This document shows, one piece after another, positions 9,583 through 21,308 of a DNA stretch of 64,000 nucleotides. The notes below the pieces were generated by a model. That model worked only from the letters and a program-made list of their open reading frames with translations. It searched no databases and was not told the origin of the DNA. Source of the stretch: Thelonectria olida (Eukaryota; Ascomycota; Sordariomycetes; Hypocreales; Nectriaceae); NCBI GenBank assembly GCA_020736575.1, contig JAGPYM010000013.1:372001-436000 (forward strand), given 5' to 3'. Both the position numbers and the translations under genes were made by a program. How positions within the stretch are numbered: position 1 is the stretch's first letter; each line of letters starts with the position of its first letter.

Positions 9583-10226
9583 ATGGGTTCTTAAACGCTG
9601 GAGTCAAGGAGGTGTGCTTTGCAGGCCGGTTTAGATCGAGAGGCACGGAACGGGACAAGGATACGCATCATGGTGGCATAGAAGCTGCTGGATTCTCTTT
9701 TGCTCCAGTTCTGGAAGGCTGTATGTCACATTTCATCGTCATTGATGAGCGGGATCAGTACGGATTTTCTGAGATCAGGTTGAAATCAAAGCATGAGGAG
9801 CATCAAAACTACGGATCGCAGTGAAAGTGTAACCAAAAATTAAAACAAATACCCACCAAAACATTAAACTTGATCGTCCCTAAATGTGATGTGCATCTTG
9901 CTGCTGAATTGCGTCGTCATTTTCCCCCAGATTCCAGATGTCCCAGTCTCCAGCTCGCAGATATGTATGATTACCTAATACAGTTTAGCTCCACCTCCCA
10001 CCAAGCCCTAGAATTTCGCTGTGCGGACTCTCACAAAACGAAGACGACGAGTGATACCCGGCAGCAATCAGATTCCCTGGGACCAACAAAACTGTAAGTA
10101 CGCGGCCGAATTTTTGACCCTCGACGGACCTCTGTTTGTTTCCGCAGTGGGAAGAATTTTGGGCACAAATCATCGACGACGATTTTGGCACCGTTGCTAA
10201 CATCTGCGCCCACACCAGTAGCAAAA
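9583..10226. other. Intergenic between RPL14 and EGD2, with an EGD2 leader intron
   Basis: It holds the RPL14 3' end and the NAC-alpha promoter. A leader intron is likely at 10094-10147 (GTAAGT…CCGCAG) just before the NAC-alpha start. No other gene is supported. Confidence 0.45.
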
Positions 10227-10970
10227 ATGGCCAACCCAAGAATTGAGGAACTCCCCGATGAGGAGCCCAAGAAGACCAACGTCGAGGTCGAGGACGACAG
10301 CAGCGACGAGTCCGAGCACGAGTATCCCCAGGGCGACCTCCCTGCCGGCTCCTCTGCCGTGATCCACAACCGCAACGAGAAGAAGGCTCGCAAGGCCCTC
10401 GAGAAGCTGCATCTGACCCGTGTCCCTGGCATCACCCGTGTCACTCTCCGCCGCCCCAAGAACGTGAGTGAAGATGATCTACTACTTCAGTCGTGAAGCT
10501 AGGATAAGGGAAGATGCTGAGCCGATACCCGCAGATCCTCTTCGTCATCAACAACCCCGAGGTCTACAAGTCTCCTAACAGCAACACCTACATGTAAGTT
10601 GCATCAATTTCCACCGAGCCTACGATTTTCTCTGACAGCCTACAGTGTCTTTGGCGAGGCTAAGATCGAGGACGTCAACGCTGCTGCCCAGCAGGCCGCC
10701 GCTGCCCAACTCGCTGCTCAGGGTGCTGAGGACCACTCCGGCCACAACCACGGCGAGCCCAGCAAGGCCGTCGAGGCCCCCGAGGCCAAGAAGGAGGAAG
10801 AGGAAGAGGACGACGATGATGACGACGAGGAGGTCGACGCCGAAGGTCTGGAGGATAAGGATATCGAGTTAGTCATGACTCAAGCCAATGTTAGCCGCAA
10901 AAAGGCTGTCAAGGCTCTGAAGGAGAACGATAATGACATCGTCAACTCCATCATGGCTTTGAGTATCTAG
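10227..10970 (+). CDS. egd2: Nascent polypeptide-associated complex subunit alpha
   Basis: Three exons (10227..10463, 10535..10593, 10646..10970) give 206 aa. With the beta subunit it binds ribosomes and shields nascent chains from wrong targeting. The NAC domain is clear: [14 protein letters not shown], then [26 protein letters not shown] and [21 protein letters not shown], continuous across both splices. An Ala/Glu linker and a long acidic run ([13 protein letters not shown]) lead to the C-terminal UBA domain ([34 protein letters not shown]). Length and architecture match fungal Egd2. The ATG at 10227 is preceded by AAAA and by a probable leader intron. Confidence 0.96.
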
Positions 10971-11578
10971 ACATGACACGACGGGCTGGACGAGACCTTG
11001 AACAAAAGCTTGTGCACGAGAAACACACATGGCTCCATACTGGTCCTGGGTAATTCGTTTTACGATCCCGAAAAAGGAGTTGATGCCAATTAATGGAATC
11101 AATTGAAAGAATAGCTCCCTCCGTCCGTGGTGATTGCCTCCCCACCTCTATCCTCGCAACAATTTGACCTGATGGAAGCGAATTTGTCGATTGCATTGCC
11201 CAATCATTATTTGTAGCACACGGGGGAAACTCTGCTCGGAAACCATGATGTTTCCCTATTTCCTTGTCGCGAATTGTTTGATATTCTCGTCTTGGCCAAT
11301 GTCCCCCGCAGCAGCCCACTCTCTAGCCAAATGTCGTGGTGAGGGGTTCCAGCTTTACCCGTGAGTTGTGATGCAACTGATGCTCGACCGTTTTGGACTA
11401 GTTCCCTCGCCGCTTTTACTTGTCCGCCCTGACCCTCCGAGGGCGCCGTCCCGGACTGAAAAATTGCATCACGTGATATCCTAGTGCCCGGTTGTTCCCT
11501 GGCGAAGTTCGGCAAAGACAATCAACATCAATCAAGATCAACCTCTCCGCTCCCTCGACACCGCAATCCTTCTTCAAA
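10971..11578. other. Intergenic between EGD2 and ATP7
   Basis: About 600 bases. The right part is the ATP7 promoter and a pyrimidine-rich leader. Minus-strand open frames here have no protein-like features. Nothing else recognised. Confidence 0.4.
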
Positions 11579-12319
11579 ATGGCGACTGTAAGTTCAATTC
11601 CTCAATTGGCGCGTTTAATTGATATTAGATCTCACCAATTGATGCTCCGACTCCAATCGCGCCTCCGATCGACTCCCGAACCCTTGAGCTAATTTTCTCC
11701 CAACAGCGAAGCGCAGCTCTCAAGCTTGACTGGACCAAGGTCACCAGCTCGCTCGGCCTCCGTGGCCAGACCGTTGCCTCCCTCCAGGCCTTCAAGAAGC
11801 GCAACGAGGACGCCCGCCGCAAGGTCCAGCAGCTCTCCGAGCAGCCCACCACTGTTGACTTCTCCGCCTACCGATCCGTCCTCAAAAACCAGGCCGTCAT
11901 CGACGAGATCGAGAAGCGATTCAGCGCCTTCAAGCCCGTCACCTACGACGTCTCCCGACAGCTAAAGGCCATCGATGCCTTCGAATCCGAGGCCGTTAAG
12001 AACGCCGAGGCCACCAAGCAGGCCGTCGACCTCGAGCTCAAGGATCTTGCCGCTACCCTGAAGAACATTGAGGAGGCCCGGCCTTTCGAGGACCTCACTG
12101 TCGTACGTACCATCGACTACGAATTGATTGGGAAGGTTTTCACACTTTATAGGACGAGGTTGCCGCCGCCGAGAAGTCGATCGACGAGAAGACCGCTCAG
12201 CTCGTGTCCAAGGGCCGATGGATGGTGCCAGGCTACAAGGTACGTTACACGGACATTGATAAAGGTACCGTTTCTAACACACAGTACAGGAGAAGTTTGG
12301 CGACCTTGCTATGGTTTAA
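11579..12319 (+). CDS. atp7: Mitochondrial F1Fo ATP synthase subunit d
   Basis: Four exons (11579..11587, 11707..12102, 12153..12239, 12290..12319) give 173 aa, the size of yeast Atp7. Subunit d is part of the peripheral stalk of ATP synthase on the matrix side of the inner membrane. The first exon is only 9 nt (Met-Ala-Thr). The rest reads [34 protein letters not shown], then [20 protein letters not shown] and [19 protein letters not shown] at the end, all characteristic of the family. All introns are GT-AG with phases that preserve the frame. The identification is secure; the tiny first and last exons are the main oddity. Confidence 0.95.
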
Positions 12320-12674
12320 TCGATTGGCGACTTGCTTTTCCCGGCTTGGCTCAGTGTACTCTAGTATTGTAGATACGAGAACCCGAGGAACCCAGGTTTT
12401 CCTCATACCCAATCATCTACAACTTTTCCTCTGTGCTTCATTCGATAGTACGCCATGGTTCCCTCGTCATGTGAAATTCGCGTTTCTTAGGGTAGCAAGG
12501 GGAAGGCCACGGCTTAGATTAGCAGTATGAGTTGTGCTAGTTGCTTAAGCCAGCCGGTCGAGGCTTCTTTGATTTGTGCGCTCCTGTGCTTGTCCTCGAA
12601 AGTAACAAGTCACCATCGATGTTGACCTCTGCCGCTTTCCTGTTGGAAGCACATTCGTCCATCCATCTCTATAC

Positions 12675-12710
12675 ACTTGATACATATGTACTTGATACAT
12701 ATGTACTTGA
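12675..12710. repeat. 15-bp tandem repeat, 2.4 copies
   Basis: The unit ACTTGATACATATGT occurs twice in full and then as ACTTGA. The unit contains the palindrome ACATATGT. Seen directly; function unknown. Confidence 0.8.
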
Positions 12711-13110
12711 AGAGAAGCTTGGCGTAACGGAATTCAGCTTGTAAGGCTGAAGACTCGATTAACCCATCTTCGATCTGACATTATACGTACTTGTTTTCAG
12801 GGGCGGTAGGATAAAAAACGATTTGATCTGTACTCTTTGAATACTTGAGGGCTTATGTTTTGAGAACTCATCCGCTCGGCCGAGTTCCCCATACCTCCGA
12901 GTATCATGATCGGGGGTTCCGTCAATCTTCATTCTCATCACATCTTGTAGACTTCTTTATATGAAACTTACCAATCTTGTGCTCCATGGTTTTATTATGG
13001 ATTGTGCATCATTATCGGTATTCGTATGTTACCTAAACCTCAAATTTATAACCCCTTCGTCACCGAGATGTAAACGAAACTAAAGTGACAAATTAAAAGT
13101 CTAGCACCAT

Positions 13111-13180
13111 CACTCCTAACCTCACTCCTAACCTCACGTCCAACCACGCCTAATCTCATGCCTAACCTCACACTCGAATG
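13111..13180. repeat. Degenerate 12-bp CACTCCTAACCT array
   Basis: Five to six units of a 12-mer: two perfect CACTCCTAACCT copies, then diverged copies (CACGTCCAACCA, a 10-nt CGCCTAATCT, CATGCCTAACCT). The core CCTAAC resembles fungal telomere repeats, but the spacing is not telomeric. Confidence 0.6.
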
Positions 13181-13664
13181 CTGTGTGTGGGATAGTGCCA
13201 GACTGTTGGAGTGTCATAGTAAGATACCCTATACCAATACTCTTAAGCACAAAACTTCAAATACCTAAGTTCTCATCACCCTGATAGCAATGTATATTGA
13301 ACTACAATCCTCGGGCATAAATTTGTGACGTGACAGAACTGCTAGGGCGAGTTTTTGGTGTTCTTGGGAACTTTCGTTACACTCCACCTTGACGTCAATA
13401 CTCACCGGCTTCAATCACCAAAGACGTCTAGTTAACACCCAACTTACTCATGGTTCTATTTTCTACCTTAAAATGTCTGGCCGGAAGGGATAGTATCGTT
13501 ATGTCAAACTAGCCCCTAGTCATTCTACACCTCGTTTATTTTCATCAACTCACACGGATCCCCCGAGAGAACAGATAGTCACGTGTGGACTTCAAAGTCA
13601 GACTATACTTACACGTCGCCGGCGAATCTATTTCCACCACTCATACTCGAGCTATCTTGAACGA

Positions 13665-13670
13665 TATAAA
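13665..13670 (+). promoter_or_regulatory. TATA box of the hydrolase gene
   Basis: TATAAA lies 56 bp before the ATG at 13726 and only 5 bp before another in-frame ATG at 13675. If it is used, the upstream ATG cannot be in the mRNA; this decides the start chosen for the hydrolase. Confidence 0.5.
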
Positions 13671-13725
13671 GAGAATGAATACAGCCTCCTTACTCCTCGA
13701 TCTTGCTTATTCTTACAATTTCGCC

Positions 13726-14736
13726 ATGACATTCCCCGACTCTGAACTCCAAGCTCACGCCTTCGAAACGGCACCACCGTTGGACCCCGCATGGTTGGAG
13801 TTCGAGGCCGAGTTGAAGAGCCGAGGACCACCACGCGTATTCAAGTCTGTTCTGGAGAGGCAGCCGGTTTATGCCCAAGAATGCCGCGACTCTCATGCGA
13901 AAATGATGGCACCAGGAGCGCGGGACTTTAACCTGTCCCAAGGAGTTGCGAAGAGGGAGTTCACCATTCCGTCTTCAGTGGATGGCATTGCAATTCCGGT
14001 TCTTCAATTGGACTTGACCGAAAACAAGGGCCAAGAACCAGAGGTGGTCATTATTTACTATCACGGTGGCGGCCTGCGGGTTGGAGAGGCCGACAGCGAA
14101 GAGTTGTCATGTCGTCACCTCGTCAAGTCGGCCGCGGGTCGAGTGCGGCTGTATTCCATCGGATACCGACTCATGCCCGCGTGGCCAGCGAGTACTTGCC
14201 TATCAGACTCCCTCGATGGCTTTAATGAATTCAAGAGCGAGGCGGGAAAGACAATCATTGCTGGAAGCTCAAGTGGCGGACAACTGGCGGCTGCAGTGTC
14301 ACAAGTGGTACCCAAGGGTTCTCTCCATGGTGTTCTGCTGCGATGCCCGGTGACAGCTGACCGACCGAGCGGTATTGAATGCATACCGGAGAAGCTGCGA
14401 GCATATCACACCAGTGCGACTCCCTCCTTTGTCACTCACCTGATTGGATATCTCCAAAGAGATGTACCGCGGGACGGTCTTGAAAAGCTACCGCTCGAAG
14501 TGACTCGAGAGGAACTACAAGAGCTTCCGCGCACTTGGATCCAACTAGCGACCAACGATACAATCTACTCGGACGGACTTTGTTATGCGATGGCTCTGAA
14601 GGAGGCAGGAGTGGATGTTCAAGTCGTATTTGAGAAGGGATGGCCACACACGTTTTGGTTGAAGGGACCCGAGCTGCCCCAGGCATTGGACGCCGAGGGG
14701 AGAATGGTTGAGGGACTGAGATGGCTTGTGCAATGA
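13726..14736 (+). CDS. Alpha/beta hydrolase, hormone-sensitive-lipase family esterase
   Basis: A single exon of 336 aa. The HSL-family oxyanion motif HGGG (about 113-116) follows VVIIYY. The nucleophile elbow is GSSSG (about 180-184), with an Asp in TNDTIYSDG and the catalytic His in GWPHTFW near the end. These enzymes hydrolyse short-chain esters or lactones in the cytosol. No signal peptide is visible. The frame extends upstream to an ATG at 13675 (MNTASLLLDL), but a TATAAA sits just before it and the sequence between is pyrimidine-rich like a leader, so 13726 (MTFPDSELQAHAF) is preferred. The substrate is not predictable. Confidence 0.87.
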   Translation: MTFPDSELQAHAFETAPPLDPAWLEFEAELKSRGPPRVFKSVLERQPVYAQECRDSHAKMMAPGARDFNLSQGVAKREFTIPSSVDGIAIPVLQLDLTENKGQEPEVVIIYYHGGGLRVGEADSEELSCRHLVKSAAGRVRLYSIGYRLMPAWPASTCLSDSLDGFNEFKSEAGKTIIAGSSSGGQLAAAVSQVVPKGSLHGVLLRCPVTADRPSGIECIPEKLRAYHTSATPSFVTHLIGYLQRDVPRDGLEKLPLEVTREELQELPRTWIQLATNDTIYSDGLCYAMALKEAGVDVQVVFEKGWPHTFWLKGPELPQALDAEGRMVEGLRWLVQ

Positions 14737-15352
14737 TGCATGTTCCGACAGGTGATTGGCGGTGGAGGCATCCCTGCTTAATGGTCTAATCACATTTACA
14801 GTAGTACAAGTATGAGGTACGATGACCACCCCTGAGAAAGATGAGATGTAAGTTGATAAGAACAACTATTGAGCATATTTGCTCCCCAGCATCTAGGTCT
14901 GTGCCCGACCGGCCAGTCAGATTCTGAGTTGACTCTCAGCGAAGAAGTAATACACTGGCATGCTCAATAAAGGCTGGCAAGATAGCTTTCTCGTTCGGGG
15001 TACCTCTTGGAAGACAAGTACCGCCCCCAGTCGCTTGATCCACCTCGTCTAGGTACCTGGATTCGAAGGCATCCCGAGTGAGGAAGTCACTGAAGACGTC
15101 TGAAGGGAAAGGAGGATATGAATGAAGGAGATTCAACACGCCGGGACCACACTGCAGGTAGAGCTTGACAGACTTCTTCAAATGAAGCCTCCAAATCTAA
15201 GTCGGACCAAAAAAAAAAGACCCAGCAAAATCCCTCCAGAAGAATGATACCCACTGAGGTGTAAACAAAACCGGTCCTCGACTCATACAGCGATGCTCAT
15301 CTCTTGTGTCTTGGGGTCGTTGAATTTGGTTTTCTTATTGTAATTCGTACTT
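14737..15352. other. Intergenic between convergent hydrolase and UBC13 genes
   Basis: It holds the two 3' ends. An 81-codon minus-strand frame (14936-15181) looks protein-like but has no ATG and is discussed as a finding. No other feature. Confidence 0.4.
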
Positions 15353-15988
15353 TCATTGCCGGGCATACTTGGCAGTCCACTCCTTCGCAGTAGCAATGGC
15401 GGCCTGCTCATCCTCCTTCCAGCTCTTTGCAACATCGGCAGCGAGAGGGTCATCGGGGTTCGGAGCACCGAGGAGGGCTTGGATCGAGAGGAGGATAGTT
15501 CGGATCTGGAGGGCGGGTGACCAGTTGTCTGGAGGTAGCGGTTAGTACATAGGAGATGGTGAGCCGACAGGGGCCTTGGGACGCACTCTTCAGGACATCC
15601 AAGCAGATGCGACCCAGCTTGTCGACATTGGGGTGGAAGATCTTGGTGAGGAAACGAATCTTAGGAGGAGTCATGGGGTAGTCGTCGGGGAGGAAGAGCT
15701 CGAGCTTGAAGATGCCACCTGCGAATGATCAGTCATGAACCGACACATCCGCGGAATGTGCTGTGATGCGAACCTTCGTATGGGGACTGGGCAGGGCCGT
15801 GGATCTCGACATCGAAATAACGCAAGTTGTCCTCGTGGGGGACGGCGCTGATACCGGGGACGCTGTAGACGAATGTCGGTCAGAGGTAGTGACTCTAGCC
15901 AAGATGAAAGGGACGAAATAGAGGGGACGACTTACGGCTCGGCCATGAGCCGCTCCGTCTCTTTCACGATGCGCTTGGGCAAGGCCAT
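15353..15988 (-). CDS. ubc13: Ubiquitin-conjugating enzyme E2 Ubc13
   Basis: Four exons (15988..15936, 15862..15774, 15718..15587, 15528..15353) give 149 aa. Ubc13 with the variant Mms2 builds Lys63-linked ubiquitin chains, notably on PCNA in DNA-damage tolerance. The UBC fold is complete: [15 protein letters not shown] start, [35 protein letters not shown], the HPN tripeptide in [17 protein letters not shown] with the active-site Cys, and [20 protein letters not shown]. The end [12 protein letters not shown]…EWTAKYARQ matches Ubc13/UBE2N rather than other E2s. All introns are GT-AG and phases agree. The identification is secure. Confidence 0.96.
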
Positions 15989-16851
15989 GTTGACGAGTTA
16001 CCAGACGAGGGAGGAAGAGGATGATCTGCGGCTATGGCAAGCAGCTGAGAAGTTTGCGGCGAGACACGAGCGCGAGAGTCTGCAGGTTGAATGGAAGCTT
16101 TGGGACGCTCCCTTTAAATCAACGGTAATGGTAAGGCGGGGCAACAAGTGCAGGAAGGCGGCGCTGAGGGGCTGAGACACTTGGGTCGCTTGACTTGATT
16201 TGGGGCTCAAGAGAGCGTCAAAAGGTGTGTGGATGACGGCGAACGGGAGGGATGAAATTTGGCGGTGGATAAGACCAAGGTTGAGACAGGACCGAGCAAC
16301 GATCTTTACGGAGATCAAGTGACAACACAAAGGAAAGGAAGAAAACAAATCAAGTCAAACTGGTGGGATGTTGCAGAGGTGGAATATCCCAATCGATCCC
16401 ATGCTTTGCCCCGTCACGGTACCTCGATAAGCCCGCCCGCCACTTGCTTCAGTGATTCAAGGCCCATGATGGCGGGGGAGGTACTACTCCACATAAATTT
16501 GCAGGGGCGGTACTCCGATGCGCATCGCGCAATTGGTACCCTGTCTAACCGGACCCATGCATGGTCCCTGACTTAGTATGGTGAGAGCTCAGGCGTCACA
16601 TTGCGACTTCAACCACTCAACGAGACATCAGTCTATCAGCGCGAACGGCACGGGCGAGGCATCGCCGCATCGGATCAATTTGTCGTCAGCGTTGCCTTAA
16701 TTGACATGTCGATATAACTCGCCTTCTTTCATGGCCGCGCGCCGCCTTTCTCTGCAGCCCCTGAAAAAATCTCACCAACGACGCGACATCACATGAGCTC
16801 CGACATGACCATTGACGAGCATCGTGACAGCTCCTCAGCAAGGCCGTCACC
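15989..16851. promoter_or_regulatory. Divergent promoter region of UBC13 and MTC5
   Basis: An 860-bp spacer between two divergent genes, presumed to contain both promoters. No RNA gene or repeat was seen; open frames across it have no recognisable features. Confidence 0.4.
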
Positions 16852-19800
16852 ATGCCTTCCTACGACCAACTCACCGACCAGCCCAAGAAGGGCAAAATCA
16901 AGTCTGCCTTAGACAGCGAGAGCTTCGAGGTGGATGGAACTATTCATGTCGACGGCATCGTCGGCTCCGCCACCATCGCCCCGTCAGGCAGGGACGTCGC
17001 CTTGGCCTCGTCAGTTACATCTCCTGAGTTGTTCGCATTGCGTCGCCCAACTGACCTTTGTATAGACCTGATGGACTCGCTATCATTGACTTGGACTCTC
17101 CTTATAGTCCGCCTCGACGCTTGCGTAGTCATGGCATGCCATGGCTCGTCGTCGATGTGCAATGGTCTCCTTTCGCTAACCGAGACTACTGGATTGTGTC
17201 TACTGCTAACCATCGTGCTCTCGTCTGGAATCTTAACTCTAGAGAAGAGTCAAGTGCAGGCGCCATCGAACATTCTCTGCAAGGCCACAGCAGAGCTATC
17301 ACAGATGTGAACTGGTCCGCCCACCACCCCGACCTGCTGTCAACTTGCTCTGTGGATGGCTATATTCATGCATGGGACCTTCGAAGGCCACGCCAGCCCA
17401 TTCTGACTTTCTGCGATTGGTCATCTGGAGCATCGCAGGTCAAATACAATCGCCAAGACCCTCATATTATTGCTTCGGCTCACGATCAATTCCTTCACAT
17501 CTGGGATGACCGACGGACGTCCGAGTCTCTCAAAACCATCAAGGCTCACAATTCCAAGATTTATGGCTTGGATTGGAATCGTACCCGGTCAACAGCAATT
17601 GTTTCATGCTCCGTCGATAAGCGCATCAAGTTCTGGGACTACACCAATGAGGATGATCAACCCGAGCATGTTATCAACACTGGCTTTCCAGTGTGGAGAG
17701 CGCGACACACGCCATTTGGAGACGGAGTTCTTGCTATGCCGCAAAACGAACCAGGCGATCTTTACTTGTATGACGTGAGGAGACGGGAAGGAACCGGCAT
17801 CACAGCATCGACAAGCCCAGTCGTCGTGTTCCCCGGTCATGGAGATCACAAGGCAAAAGAGTTCTTATGGAGAAGTCGTGGCGGTGTCACGGATGAGGGC
17901 ATCGACAATCGCGAGTTCCAGCTCGTATCATGGGGCGCCGACAACGAGTTGAGACTTCAGGGTGCTGATGCCCACGTCCTCGCTGCTGTTGGCCACACCA
18001 AAGGGACGCACATCACCCAGTGCTTGAATTTGACTCGCAAAGGCGCCACATACAAGAGCTTCCGTACCGTGGATGATGTTTCCGGTCGTGAACGAAAAGC
18101 TGCAACTATGAGCGACCATCGACCGGGAGCCCAGAGCAACAACTCCCGACAGAGCGCCCTTACCATTGGTATGCGGTCAGCCGCAAGCTCTAATCGTCGC
18201 ATGGGTGTGGCATGGCGAGGTCCATCCATGAAAGCCAAGGTCAACCAAGGTAAATCGGAAAACCGAACCCAGTCACAGATTGGCTGGTTGAAGGGCATCA
18301 CGATTACAAAACGAAAGTCTTCGGGAGATGCGTCTAAGAGACATCCGTCGAAGGATTCCGGAATCTTTAGCCATGGATTTCTTGATGATGAATGGGGCGA
18401 GCCTGATACCATCCAAGAAGAGCTTCTCCGCATCAGCACCCAGCTCCCCAAGGTTGCTTGGGATAATATTGATATGGAAAATCTCACATTGAATGCCTCT
18501 CTAAAAGGGCCATGGGGAGTTGACGGCGAAATCATTTTCGTCAAGGTTCGAATCGACATCCCAACGAGTTATCCCAAGGGGAGAGCTCCGAAGTTTTTCA
18601 TCGAAAAGACGTCATTTATGCCAGCCGAGACACACAAGAAGATTGAGCGTGAAATTCATCAGCTTGCTGGCCAGTTTGTGACCAGGAAGCAAAACTGTCT
18701 TGAAGTTGCCTTCACCTATCTCCTGGGAGAGATTGATCTCGAAACGAGCACGACCTTCTTCAAAAACGTCCGAGATTTGGACGATGACATGGATGGGCTA
18801 GCTGACGAGAGCTCAAGTGAATCAGACGAAGACATTCCCGCAGGTGGCTCGGCCTCTATGTCCCAAGAGCTCATGCCTCACAACGACGCGGACACTACTC
18901 TAGCTCCCCCAAACCGTACCATCATACCACCGCCACCTAGGACCTGCGGAGCGAGGTTCTCGCACAACGGGAGATTGGTCTGCTTCTTCCCTACCAAGGA
19001 GGAAAAGGCAAGGGTGTTGTTCTCCACAACTTTGGATGCTTATAGGGAACGTCCCAAGGGAGAGCCGTTCTTTGCTGGCTTCGGAAGGATTGCTCATGAA
19101 CTTGGGCCCAGGCAAAGGCTCATGGGCGAGGAGGGCTCGGGCTCTGATGACGATTCTCACTCGGACGGGTCGCGGTCTTCGTCCTCATCATCTAGTGATT
19201 CCGAGTCGACGTCGATGCACAAGATTAGTCTCTGGTATCACCCTAGCCGCCAGTTCAGGAAGACTTGGAGTGAAGCAGATCGATCTATTCGGTCAAGTGG
19301 TGGTGGGACTGGAGCGGGCACTGGTACAGGGACAGGCACCAGTCGTCGGCGTCCTGGCAAGCCGCGAAACCTCATTTCGATGCACGACTTGAGGGCCATG
19401 TTGCCCTCTAAAGAAGAGTTCGCTCGAGAATATGCTATCTTTGGTGACGGAGCCGAAGTCTGCGAACACAACGCCAAGGTTGCAGCAAAGTACGAAGCAA
19501 ACGATTTGGTTCATATCTGGACTTACCTGGCCCTTTTGCTCAAAACGGGCATTCCGCTTGAGTTTCTCCCACACAATCAGAGACGTGAATCCATCTTGGT
19601 TATTGCACACGATGTAGTATCCAGGTGTCAGGGCGAAACCTCGCTTTCCGACATGATCGAAACTAATGGCGGTCTCTCAGGCAGGGTTAAATGGGGAGAG
19701 CACCCGCTTGCGAAGTCGTTCATAATGGATCTCTTTACTTATTTCGAGAAGATCGCCGACATTCAAATGCTGGCCATGCTTTCTTGCATCTTTAGCGATT

Positions 19801-21308
19801 CCGCAGCCGAGGACGACGTGGCCTACTTTGAATCCCATCTGACTCAACCGGAAACGCCACTTCCCATGAAGGCGCCAGCCTTCTCCCTCGATTATTTCCC
19901 CACGGACGCCTCGCTTTGGAATCTGTACAGCCGCAGCTATAGCAATTCTGCCGTGACGACGCCAATGACGATGCATACGCCTCACTACGCGGGGTCTCAG
20001 GCTTCTGACGATCCTCTCTGGGGCGGAGACCCAGCATCAAACTCGTACTCATGCGGAGAGACACCCCCCAATAGGTTCAAGAGCTATCTCGGAGAGCTGG
20101 AGCCACCCCCGAGCGTATCTACATCGCCCAACTCCCGAGCTGTGCAGCGCGTGAACCCGGGTTTTGCATCAGCACTTGCTGCTAATCTGCCTCGGTCCTT
20201 CAGTGCAGCGACTTCTGTCGTGAACTCTGCAGCGAATTCGAATTCTCCGCCAAACCATATCAGAAAGAAGCCAAGCCCTGCAGAGACGATTCTGAGCAGT
20301 TTTGCTCCGAGTATGAACAATGCTTACAGTGGCTCTAACGCAATGGACTCTGGTGGCCGGAACTCGCTCTCCGACGATGACTATCGCAGAGACGACAACC
20401 TTTCCTTAGTCCCAATCAGCGTCGCGGTCGTTATGGAAGATCAAACCGCCTTTGATGATGATGGATGGTTGAGCACCCCCCTATTGCAGCCGCACAAGAC
20501 AGATGTCTATGCCAACTATCGATATGCCTATGCAGAGATGCTGCAGATGTGGAAACAGCCGTTGGCTCGACTGGAGATAATGAAGTTTAATGTCCTCAAG
20601 GAGGACTTGGCAGGCGGCCATCACCTGGATGGCAGCTTTCAGGATTCCATGACTGTCCACGATGGGGCGAGTGGAAATGGCCTCAATCACCACACGAGCA
20701 CGTCTCCGATTCTGATGGGAAAGAAGGATCACCTTCAGGCTATTCTAGCTTCAGGTCGCGGTCTGGATGTCACCGGAGTGTGTCGAATCCACGAAACGCA
20801 GCTGGAGCCTCTTCGTTACACATCCGCGGACTCGACTGTTGGTGGAGCTGTGGGGATGTGCGACCGTTGCCACCGCACGCAGAGCCAGCTCCGATGTGTT
20901 TACTGCCTCGAACCAATCGATGCGCTCTTCCCGCCTTGTTTGGCGTGTGGATGTGCCAGCCACGAGGCGTGCCTCGCCGAATGGCATGCAGCCGGAGAAA
21001 CCCAGTGCCCTGCCGGTGATGAGTGTAATTGCGTAGCAGAGGCGGCAGATGGCCAAGTTGAATCGTGGGCTGCTCTTCAAGGCGCCATGCTCAAGGGGCA
21101 ACGGGGTTTGCCGATGCTGCCTGGACCTTCCGCGGGCAGTGACGATGAAAAGAATAACAGTGGCTGGGAGAGAGTCGAACCGAACGTGCCGAGCCGGATG
21201 CAAGGGCTTTCGACGGTTGGTATGAGCTTCGGAAGTAAACTCAGAAAACACGCAGGGGAATGGTCTCGAACATCGAGTTTGAGAAAAGGCGAGAGGGGTC
21301 GCTTGTGA
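16852..21308 (+). CDS. mtc5: SEA/GATOR2 complex subunit Mtc5/Sea3 (WDR59 homologue)
   Basis: Two exons (16852..17009 and 17066..21308) joined over a GTCAGT…TATAG intron give 1466 aa. The protein belongs to the vacuole-associated SEACAT/GATOR2 complex that relays amino-acid status to TORC1. An N-terminal WD40 propeller (about 50-365) has clear units such as HSRAITDVNWSAHHPDLLST and HAWDLRRP. An RWD domain follows (about 510-605, WDNIDMENLTLNASL…EREIHQLAGQF), then low-complexity acidic/Ser stretches and a Gly-Thr run near 800. The C-terminal Cys/His module (about 1316-1374: CDRCHRT, LRCVYCLEPID, CLACGCASHEACLAEW, CPAGDECNC) is the zinc/RING end of WDR59. It is longer than yeast Mtc5 (1148 aa), mainly in disordered linkers. 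The splice restores VALASPDGLAIIDLD. Confidence 0.92.

Larger units (their letters stand above)
12320..13725. other. AT-richer intergenic region with two small tandem repeats
   Basis: A 1.4-kb spacer between ATP7 and a hydrolase gene. It carries a 15-bp tandem (12675-12710) and a degenerate 12-bp CCTAACCTCACT-type array (13111-13180), listed separately. No coding sequence is convincing. A TATAAA at 13665-13670 belongs to the hydrolase gene. Confidence 0.45.

Noticed and set aside
13675..13725. Upstream in-frame ATG of the first hydrolase
   Set aside because: Sits 5 bp after a TATAAA and is followed by leader-like pyrimidine-rich sequence; kept only as an alternative start.
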